From assembly GCA_964036045.1 (NCBI GenBank), contig OZ038384.1:52056843-52120842 (forward strand): a DNA stretch of 64,000 nucleotides. The letters run 5' to 3'. The first letter of the stretch is position 1, and each line of letters begins with the position of its first letter. Source of the stretch: Eutreptiella sp. 'Long Island Sound 2002' (Eukaryota; Euglenozoa; Euglenophyceae; Eutreptiales; Eutreptiaceae). The notes below the pieces were generated by a model. It worked only from the letters and a program-made list of their open reading frames with translations. It was not told the origin of the DNA and ran no database searches. Positions 48,101 to 56,341 of the stretch are shown here, piece by piece. The translations under genes were made by a program, and so were the position numbers.

Positions 48101-50624
48101 CACCCTGCCCTACAGGGGGAGGACCAGAGACATTAAGTTGCTTACGCAACCGTTAGCATTAGGGTAATACCATAAAATCAATGCATCTCCTACACTAGCT
48201 AGTTAGCTAGCTAGTTAGGTAGAGTAAGTAAGTAAGAGTAAGTAAGTTTTGCAGGCTTCTTCCGCGACCAGTTACCACCACTAACCTCTCTCATCGGAGG
48301 ATGGTCACAAGGACCCCGAGAGAGGTCAATGCCAATGGTTTGGTCGAATGCGGTCTTTTAATGTTTCACTTGGGTGCTCCTGCATTGAGTCTTCTTTTCC
48401 GCCTTCCGCTCACACCCATCTTTCGCCTCCCTACTCCCTGGTGGCAACAAGCCCCACGCCTTCTTTGTCCCCATGACAACGGGCCAGCCGAACTGAGCCA
48501 CTGAGCCTGGGGAGTCGAAGGGAAAGGCTTGGACGGTGAATGTGGCGGATGCAAACGGTCTGTTAATGGTTGTGGCCAAAGTTTGTTTTGTGGCCTAAAA
48601 AGACAACAAAATGTTTCACTATTCACTGTGTGTCTAAGTAATTCTAAGGTATCTACCTTTCTACCTAGGCTAAGCCTAGTCAGAATGAATCAAAACTGAT
48701 GCACACAATCACAAACTGCAATATCATACAATGATTCAAGGTTAGAAGACCACAGAAATCGCGAAGGGTTTTGCAAAAAAATGACCGAAAACCATGTTTT
48801 TCCTTGAAAATGTGCAACTTGTGGACCTTTTTTCTGCACTATGTTGCTGACATGTCAGAAAAAGAATATCCGCACTGTGTAGGGCATGTCCTCAGGTTTT
48901 AGAAACATATTTGATGTTGCCCCAACTCATCATAGGCTCAGAGAAATAGAAATTGGGGGGAGACACATGAATCTCACATGCCACACATGCTGAAAAACCA
49001 TCAAAAAAGCATAAGGAAACCGAACTTTTTCACTGTCATCCCATTTTCAATAAAATCCAATGATTAGATATCTGCAAACTAGACACCATCACCTTTCCAA
49101 AACAGCTTTGACGACTGTCCAACTCACCATAAGCTCAGAGAGAGGGCTTTTTCTTGTAGATTCATGAACACAAAAATTGAAAACATGCTTTCATGCACTA
49201 AGTTAACCACCATGGAAAAAATCCATTCGTGACCACAGAAATTCAAAGTAAACATTTGTCGTAAACTTCGTACTCCAGTGTTCACAAAACACCTTGGTTC
49301 AGGTGCGAACTCCCAGGGTGTCAGAGAAATGATCAAACCTCCAAAACCATTGTGCATGATTTTTCACCAAGTGGTTTGTGTGGTAACTTTTCGCAATTTT
49401 ACAATAGCCATTCTTATGTTCTGAAAATAAAAACGACTCAGGGTTAGAAAGCACATACTTCAGTGTTGTTCAGAAAAATGATGTTAAACCTCAAACCTTT
49501 TTTCTCTGGGAGATATGAAGAAAGCACAAAAGGCACTTTTGAGAGGGTTTTGGGGTGTGGTTCATGGCTGACTTTGTTGGAGATAGAAAAAAAAGCAGAA
49601 AAATTGATTCCAAGGGAGTGAAGTGGGGGATAGAAGCGTACCACTGTCTACCTTCGAAAAATACTTGATTCAGATTTTTTCAGCGCAGTGGCGCGAAGAT
49701 ATGCGTAAAACACCAAATGTCATTTTGGGGTGTTTTTGATGGTTGGGCAAAAAGTGATTCATGGGTCATTCTGAAAAAATCACAGAAAATAGCCCTTGAG
49801 GAGTTAAAACAAAGTGAGAGTCGCATTTCAAAGCTGACGCTCTCTAGTTTACGATAACGCTTTAGTTGACGCGATTCGACGCACTGGCGCGAAGATACGC
49901 GTGAAATGAGTTAGGCCATTTTCGACATTTTTGGCCTTTTGGTACATCAATGAGTTCAAAGAAATGTAAAGCTTTTGGACTCCCAAGAGGGTCAACAGTG
50001 ACTGGGGTGGGGATTTATAGTCACGGACCGTCCCTTTAGTCCCTTCCCTTGACATAGGGTCTCTTGAAGGACCGTAAGCAAGGAGAAGATAAGCCTTGAA
50101 AATGCACCACAAGAAGTATGCAACATGTAGCAAACAAAAGCAACACAATGAATGGCTCTAGGCCTCAAAGAGCCTCAAGAGAGCCTCTGGGAGCTCGCTC
50201 GCAGCTCTTCTGCAGCACGTCGTCGTCGTAGAAGTCGTCGTCGTCGCCGCTGAAGCGCTGGGAAGTCGCCTTGTGTTGTGGAAGTTCACCACATATTTGA
50301 AATTTCTTGTTAACTTAAAATCCTTCACAATCTTCACCAAACTCAATGAAATAAACCCACTGGACGGCTTTTCGAACTCTTCTGAAGCCTCTGGCGTCGT
50401 CGTACTTGCGTAAAGGTCGCTTCACGCTACGCTCTTGGAGTGTTCGAATTTATTTGAAGGTTCTTTGGCCATAGGAGGAAGTATACCTTCAAGACTTGAA
50501 AGTTTCTTGAACTTTTTGATAAATTCAAGCAAGGAACTCACTTTACTTGAACAGCGTACGCTGGCCCAGCTGCTGCTCGTCGTCCTCGTCGTCGTCGACC
50601 TGCTGGAACTTCAGATTACTGGAC
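45145..50624. other. Non-coding interior of the nested LTR element
   Basis: Mostly AT-rich with no ORF over about 145 codons. 45.4-45.7 kb has a 102-codon ORF of non-repetitive composition but no recognisable domain. 48180-48250 contains short TAGTTAGCTAGC and AAGTAAGTAAG tandems. 48.7-50.1 kb contains repeated phrases (CCAACTCATCATAGGCTCAGAGA near 48925 and CCAACTCACCATAAGCTCAGAGA near 49120). The right end has GTCGTCGTC-type codon-like repeats (50217-50250, 50575-50605) encoding nothing clear. I see no structural RNA I can name. Confidence 0.5.
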
Positions 50625-51293
50625 TGTCATATGCTTGTGCTTGGGTGCATATAGAAAACCCATTTTCCTTGTCTTGCACTTAAAAATCAAATTGTTTCCA
50701 ATGTTCTCCATTACAATTGATCTTGTTGGCAAGTACAGGACACAGGCAACAGCAAGAAGACGAAGTCGTGAACGAACATTGAGCTGGACCAACTGGCTGG
50801 TCCAGTAATACGGGTTCACATGCCTAAATAACAAGAAAATTGATATAACAATAAATTCTCATTAAAAAGGCAATAAAACCTATATTTTATCAACTTTCTG
50901 GGTAGTCTATCTTATCACAGGCCTTGTCAACATTACGTAAATTGCTGTCGGCGGCAAAAGACGGCGACAGTCGCGACAGGCCATCTGAAGCTTCGAAACA
51001 GCTTCTAAATAGCTTCTAATACATTAGAACCTTCTAAAATGCTATAAAACATGATTAAATCACATTATAAGCATATGGGATGTGATTATTCATGTATGGC
51101 TACTAATGTATCCTAGATCTCCGCTCTCTGTAGTGTACCTAAGAGCAGTAGAGTCTAGCCATAAGCTATAGGCTTGGAATATAAGCCAAATATGAGCAAA
51201 TATCCTAGTGTTCTAGGATCTTGAAGCTTGGAGAGGTCTAGTATAGATCCTCCATAAAGCTTCTGACAGGCCCCAATGCCCTCACTTATTACA
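50625..51293. repeat. Right LTR of the nested element
   Basis: Same 669 bp as the left LTR with three visible substitutions (near 50680, 51006 and 51179). Immediately followed by the CCCGC target duplication. Confidence 0.85.
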
Positions 51294-51298
51294 CCCGC

Positions 51299-51452
51299 CC
51301 CCACCAGCCACTGAGAGGGTCGGACCTGGGATTGGGATACGAGTTGGGACTGAGTGTCTATTGTCCTGTGATGCCCTTACCCCAGTTCAGTCTTAACCCC
51401 ATGTGTACATATCCTGATGTGTTGCTGTACATACTTTCGTTCCCTTGTTGCA
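51299..51452 (+). repeat. 5' LTR of the gypsy element, right remnant
   Basis: Sequence resumes after the CCCGC duplication and could end at TTGTTGCA (51445-51452), a CA end as expected for an LTR. The equivalent part of the 3' LTR lies outside the window, so this end is inferred from the adjacent primer-site-like sequence. Confidence 0.45.
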
Positions 51453-51455
51453 GAG

Positions 51456-51473
51456 TGGTAAGGATCCTGAAAC
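51456..51473 (+). other. Candidate primer-binding site
   Basis: TGGTAAGGATCCTGAAAC starts three bases after the putative LTR end and begins with TGG, complementary to a tRNA CCA end. The tRNA cannot be named from the sequence alone. Confidence 0.35.
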
Positions 51474-52030
51474 GCTTTGTCACATGACACGAGCGTATTG
51501 ATGCCCTTGTGAGCGTAGTGCTTTGCCTGCCTGCTCACCTGTGCGTGTCACCGCAGCGTCCCGTGGCCGGCCCCCCCACGGGAACGCGTCAAAAGCGTTT
51601 CAGCGCCGCGGGGTTACCCATCCCTCGCGTGCCACTCGGGGCCACCAACCCCGAGCAGCGCGGCGCAGCAGCTCGCAGCTCGCAGCTCGCAGCGCAGCGC
51701 AGCAGCTCGCAGCGCAGCGCAGCGGCTCGCAGCACCGCCCAGCGACAGCGCTGAGTTCGTCACGGAGCCCGCAGCGCCGTCCAGAGCATCGCCCTGACTG
51801 CGCCGCGACCGTGAAGGAGGTGCACAGACCAGGACTCCTGCATCAGCGAGTCCCATCGGCCGACGAGCAAGGCCGCGTCATCCACCTCCACAACCACCGG
51901 CTGACCAGCACCAGCCGCACACCCAGTCCAGTGCTGCATCACCCGCCTCAACAAACCCCACCAGGACCAGTTCGTTGAGCGGAACGAGTGACCACCAAGG
52001 ACCTCAAGACCAACTACGCCCCCCGCTGCC
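51474..52030 (+). other. Gypsy leader with GCAGCTC tandem
   Basis: Untranslated leader between the primer site and gag. 51661-51740 is a degenerate tandem of GCAGCTC and GCAGC units. Short frames run through it but are repeat-derived or random. Confidence 0.45.
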
Positions 52031-52580
52031 ATGGTAAACTGGCAAGAAGCGGGCAAGACGTGGCCGCGGCCCCACCCCCATGCGGCACACCTGCTGCGTG
52101 GGTTGGTTTGGGACCAGCACTACCGCCACAGCCACCTCCAGTGCGAAGGCGGCATGCCCGGGAGCTTCGAGCTCCGCACGGACATGGCCCCCGACCGCCT
52201 GCAGGCCGTGGAGGACTGGCTGCGGGCGGAAGGGTTTGCCTTCCGCTTCCAGCAGAGGCGCTGGAGGACCTGGACCCGGCCGGACAGGCCCGGCGAAGGG
52301 CTGCGCCCCGATGGGATTGAGGAGGACGGGGACTCCAACGCGTACCCGTCGGGCGCCACGATCAATGTCTCCATGTGGGACATGATCGAAAAGAACTTCC
52401 CGGAACCGGGGAGCGAGCGCAGGCTGCAGGGCAGCAGCAGCGCGTCTCCGGGGAAGGAGAAGCGGTCCGCCGGGGACAGGAAGCGGGACCGGAAGTGGCG
52501 GGAGTACCAGGAGTCCCTGGCCGCCGAAGCCGCCCAAAGCGCCAAGGGCGGAGCCCCAGCCCCCAGTCCCCAACGGGCCA
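52031..52580 (+). CDS. gag: gag N-terminal segment of the gypsy element
   Basis: The ATG at 52031 sits in GCCATGG context. The product starts MVNWQEAGKTWPRPHPHAAH, has a folded-looking part (LRTDMAPDRLQAVEDWLRAE, FAFRFQQRRWRTWTRPDRPG, ATINVSMWDMIEKNFPEPGS) and a basic helix (DRKRDRKWREYQESLAAEAA). The frame stays open to 52801, but after about 52575 the sensible reading moves to the next frame. It could be an independent small ORF or, more likely, the first part of a long Gag. Confidence 0.5.
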
Positions 52581-53640
52581 ATGGTGGTCATCACCCCTGG
52601 CCACGCCAACCTTGGCGACTTCATCCAAGTCGCCAAGCAGACCAAGGCCAAGCCCCGTCTGCTGCTCCTGAAGCCCCAGCAGGCCCCTGCAGGCCCCAGC
52701 AGCGACGTGGTGTCGGCCCACCGCGGGAGAATGCCGGCCGACCAGGCCAGCTCCAGCGGCAGCGTCGCTCCCGCTCAAAGGGACGTGGCGCGCGCCTGTG
52801 AGCGCGCCTGTGGGGTGCCCTGCAACCTTCGGGTTGCCCGGCAACGGGCCACGCAGCGGAACGCTGCCGTGGAGGGCGCCGTCGGCATCGCCCATGGGGA
52901 GGCCACCGAGTGGGGCAGAGGCATGGACTACCACGCCTCGAAAGTGGCAGCCATCGCGGCCGGTCTCACGGCTGCGGCCGCCCATGAGGCAGTGGCTGCC
53001 CGGATCAGGGCAACCGACGAGGAAGCCCGCCGGACGCAGGAGGCCATTGCCTGCAAGGAGGCAGAGGTGAAGGCGCTGGAAGAGGCGCTTGCCCAAGAGA
53101 GGGCAAAGAAGGAGGCGGAGGAAAGGGCCCACGGCGAAGCGACGGCTAAGGCCCATGCGGACGCCGCCAAGAAGGACGCCATCGAGGCCGCGTGATGGAA
53201 GGTCGCTGAGGAGAGGGCAAAGACGGAAGCGGAGCTGGCGACGTTGGAAGCGGAGAAGGCTCGGCTGCAGCGGGCCCGGGAAGCCGAAGCGGCTCGTGCC
53301 CGGGAGGAAGCTGAAGCGCGAGCTGCCGCAGCCACGGCCGCCGCAATGGAGGAGGCAGAGGCCAAACTCCGCCGCGAGACTCCCCCGGGAGGATCACGAG
53401 TGGAGACCCTTCGAAAGCTTTTCGAAGGGGACGCCTCCTCCAAGATGACGCTGGACGAGGCCGACACGGCAGCAGTGGGAGCAGTGGCCCCACCGCCCAC
53501 CGACGGAGGAAGGGTAAGGGGAAGACCCCCGAGAGGCCACGGAGGCCAGCGGGCGGACACCCCCACGACAGTGACCCCTTCTTCACCGCCAGCGACGGGG
53601 ATGAACAAGGCCGCCGACATCGCCAAGTGGTGGCTTGGAC
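52581..53640 (+). pseudogene. gag: gag coiled-coil segment with in-frame TGA
   Basis: The frame from ATG 52581 reads MVVITPGHANLGDFIQVAKQ, then a long Ala/Glu/Arg coiled coil (EALAQERAKKEAEERAHGEA). A TGA at 53193-53195 interrupts it between KKDAIEAA and WKVAEERAKTEAEL; the heptad-like composition continues unchanged in the same frame to about 53530 (LRKLFEGDASSKMTLDEAD). Near 53630 the reading moves to the frame of the next ORF. As read, this part is broken by one stop and two frame changes, any of which could be decay. Confidence 0.5.
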
Positions 53641-56341
53641 GGGCGGAGGAGGCCGAGACGTCCCCATGGAACCAGAAGGTGAGGATGAGGATCTCCCTCC
53701 TCCCTACTGGAGCTCGGAGTCTTCCGAGACCGAGACGTCCAGGTGGGGCAACATGGACGAGGATGACGACAGGGACTTCGGCATCACGAAGAAGCGCCCA
53801 TCCTCGGACCCACTGAGGCGACCCGGCGGAGACCCACCGGGACCCCCTGGCGGAGGACCATCAGGACCCCCTGGAGGACGCCCACCAAGTGGACCCCCTG
53901 GAGGCGGACCACCGGGCGGGGGAGGACCCCCTGGACCGGGCGGACCCGGCAGAGGCCCTCCTGGAGGACCCCCTGGAGACCCCGACGACCCACCAGGGAA
54001 CGGCGACCCGGATACCACCTGGCGGTTGATTGTCTACCTCCGCAGGAGGGTCCAGTTCCTCGAGCGCGAGGTAGACACTGGCAAGGGCGAGATGACTGGC
54101 ATCGCCGGGGTCGCCGCGCGCGCGCAGAGAGAGCTGGACATCGCCTGGGCCGAAACCAGGTCGCTGAACACGGTTATCAGCGGCCTGCAGCAGAGGCTGG
54201 ACGCGCTGGAAGCCCGAGGGAGCGTCGGCAGCGACCACCCCCCCCTGGAGTCTGGCTCGTCGGACGACGGCTGGGGACCCGGACCAGGTCCAGGCAGACC
54301 CCACGCCCCCGGCGGAGCCCCCAGGAGTCGCCCCAGCGCCAGTGCCCCCTCTCTCATCGCCCCCTCTCACCACAGCGCGGGCCGCCGCAACGAGCGCGTG
54401 CCGCCCGGCAGTGGCAGTGAGGATTGGCGTGATGAGTGGCTCAGCGCGGAGTACCGCAACCGCCGTGCTCCACCGCGGACACCGGTACGCCCCCGGCGCC
54501 CCGCACCAGCCCTGGAGCCAATCCCAATGGCTGGTGGACGTTATGGTGGACTCAGGGATGAGGTCCCCAGAGGAGACGTGGAGTGGGATGTCGGCGAAGG
54601 TGAGGACCTGGACCTGGACCTGGAGGAGTTCGACATCAGCCCGCCGCGTGGTGTACGACGGGAGGCCGCTGAACGCAGCCGCCGGCGCCGTGATGAGGAG
54701 GCATACATGGAAGGAGTACGGCGTGAACATCTGGGTTCAGCGTACATGGAGGAACCGCGGCGTAGCCACAGGGATTCCATGGAGGAGATGGACGTGGCGG
54801 CCGTGGGAGTCCGTGGCAGAGGCCGATGGGAACCTCGGTCGACCTCGCGGCCGGCGTTCATGGTCTCTAAGGCCGCGGATGCCGCCATGTGGGAAGACTT
54901 GAAGGACATCAAGCCCCCCATGTACGACGGCAACCCCCTCAACCTCGACCGCTTCTTGGAGAAGCTGGACGATTGGGGGGTAACCGTTACTGAGGACATG
55001 CATCCCGCTGATGCGGAGAAGTATGTCTTCAGACGGTTCAGGTACCGCCTGCCGGAAGTGCTCGGAGAGCTATACTTCGTGGCGACCAAGGAGGGGAGAA
55101 TCAAGACCCTCAAGGAAGCCAAGAAGTGGCTCAACGAGCAGGAGCGGGTGGACGCTCCGCAGGTGGCTGCCAAGCGCTGGAAGTCCATCAAGCTTCAGCA
55201 TGATGGACGGGAGATTCGCCTACGGGACTGGCGAGACTTCCGAGGGCATTACACCCTCCTCCGCCGCAACGTGGAGGATTGGAACGAGGGTGACGAGCAG
55301 GCTCGCCTGCTCTCCATGCTGCCGGAAGCATGGATCAAGAGGGTCACCAAGGAGGAATCCAAGCGGGCCAAGTCCAACCACACGGTCAAGATGATGCTCC
55401 CCAAAGAGTATCATACGAACGTGGTGGCTTGGACGAGGAAGAACGTGGCCCGGGATGTCAAACGGCACTCCCTGCGGAACGCTCTCCTCATCACCGTCTC
55501 GGGCGATCGCGAGAAGACCGCGATGTGGCGCCTTGACGAGTGTGAGTTGAGCGGCCAAACCATCCGTCTGCAGGCCATCCCGGCGCGGATGAGCTGCGAC
55601 GAGATCCTGGAGTGGGTTGGAGAGGAGGTGCTCAAAGAGTACCGGAACCTCCACCACACCCGCGGGTTGAGGCCCGGCGACCGCGACGTCAACTACGTTG
55701 GCGAGGGACCTGGCGGGGAAGCTGCCATGGACCCAGCGGGAGCCGACGGCGATGACACTCTCGTCGACGATGACGACGACGATGAGCCCGCCGAGGTGGC
55801 CGTTTGCGCCTTCGTGGCCAACAACCTGAGCGCGGGGAACAACCGGGGAAGCTGGAAGCCCCTGCAGCCGGGTTGGAAGAAGAAGGAGAATAGGCACCCT
55901 CGCCGCGTAGGCGACCCTCCGCTGTCCTTTGGGGAGTTCATACGAGCTCACCCGCAGGGCTGTTTCGTGTGTTATGGGAGGAAGAAAGGCTTCAACCATG
56001 ACCACCGAACATGCCCCACCCACAAGGCCGACACGGAGGCTTACAAGAAGGCGCACGGGTCGAAGAAGCGTGCGCCCGCGGGTATCCGGGAAGCCAAAGT
56101 CGAGGTCGACAAGGACGAGCTGGCCAAGCTGATGTCGTCGGTGGGGACCGAGTTGGCCAAGGAGATCCAGGAGGTCAAGCGGAACTGGGTCCCCAGGTCG
56201 GACAACAAGAACAAGGAGAACAACCAGAATGACCAGAACAAGGACAAGGACAAGAAGGGTAAGAAAGGGGGAAGGAAGAAGGGCGTCAACAAGGTTGATG
56301 CGGAGGAGAACACCCCTACTTCCACAACCGACGCCCCCTAG
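53627..56341 (+). CDS. gag: gag of the gypsy element: Pro/Gly-rich, capsid-like and zinc-knuckle regions
   Basis: Acidic start, a Gly/Pro-rich run (53840-53990), a coiled coil, an Arg-rich disordered stretch, then the capsid-like region from about 54880: IKPPMYDGNPLNLDRFLEKL, KYVFRRFRYRLPEVLGELYF, DWRDFRGHYTLLRRNVEDWN, EQARLLSMLPEAWIKRVTKE, matching the Retrotrans_gag style. An Asp run (DDDDDDEP) follows. A variant zinc knuckle C-x2-C-x8-H-x4-C (CFVCYGRK...HDHRTC) lies at about 55964-56017. The end is very basic and ends at TAG 56339-56341. pol continues in the same frame after that TAG. Confidence 0.75.
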   Translation: MVAWTGGGGRDVPMEPEGEDEDLPPPYWSSESSETETSRWGNMDEDDDRDFGITKKRPSSDPLRRPGGDPPGPPGGGPSGPPGGRPPSGPPGGGPPGGGGPPGPGGPGRGPPGGPPGDPDDPPGNGDPDTTWRLIVYLRRRVQFLEREVDTGKGEMTGIAGVAARAQRELDIAWAETRSLNTVISGLQQRLDALEARGSVGSDHPPLESGSSDDGWGPGPGPGRPHAPGGAPRSRPSASAPSLIAPSHHSAGRRNERVPPGSGSEDWRDEWLSAEYRNRRAPPRTPVRPRRPAPALEPIPMAGGRYGGLRDEVPRGDVEWDVGEGEDLDLDLEEFDISPPRGVRREAAERSRRRRDEEAYMEGVRREHLGSAYMEEPRRSHRDSMEEMDVAAVGVRGRGRWEPRSTSRPAFMVSKAADAAMWEDLKDIKPPMYDGNPLNLDRFLEKLDDWGVTVTEDMHPADAEKYVFRRFRYRLPEVLGELYFVATKEGRIKTLKEAKKWLNEQERVDAPQVAAKRWKSIKLQHDGREIRLRDWRDFRGHYTLLRRNVEDWNEGDEQARLLSMLPEAWIKRVTKEESKRAKSNHTVKMMLPKEYHTNVVAWTRKNVARDVKRHSLRNALLITVSGDREKTAMWRLDECELSGQTIRLQAIPARMSCDEILEWVGEEVLKEYRNLHHTRGLRPGDRDVNYVGEGPGGEAAMDPAGADGDDTLVDDDDDDEPAEVAVCAFVANNLSAGNNRGSWKPLQPGWKKKENRHPRRVGDPPLSFGEFIRAHPQGCFVCYGRKKGFNHDHRTCPTHKADTEAYKKAHGSKKRAPAGIREAKVEVDKDELAKLMSSVGTELAKEIQEVKRNWVPRSDNKNKENNQNDQNKDKDKKGKKGGRKKGVNKVDAEENTPTSTTDAP
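56339..56341 (+). promoter_or_regulatory. gag TAG, probable readthrough site into pol
   Basis: gag and pol are in one frame with only this TAG between them, and no ATG occurs in pol until after the protease active site. The next codon is CGG; stop-CGG is a known leaky context in some plant-virus readthrough genes. A 3' stem-loop was not proven. Confidence 0.5.

Larger units (their letters stand above)
44476..51293. mobile_element. Nested non-coding LTR element (LARD-like), 6,818 bp, TSD CCCGC
   Basis: Two 669-bp direct repeats (44476-45144 and 50625-51293) start TGTCATATGC and end CTTATTACA (TG...CA). They differ at only three positions that I can find. The element is flanked by CCCGC on both sides (44471-44475 and 51294-51298), a 5-bp target duplication. 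The 5.5-kb interior has no gag or pol. I see neither an obvious TGG-type primer-binding site after the left LTR nor a polypurine tract before the right one, so it must be mobilised in trans, if mobile. It is younger than its host by LTR divergence. Orientation is undetermined. Confidence 0.85.

Noticed and set aside
53704-54730. Minus-strand Gly/Pro-rich ORFs opposite gag
   Set aside because: Shadow of the Gly/Pro-rich coding run on the plus strand.
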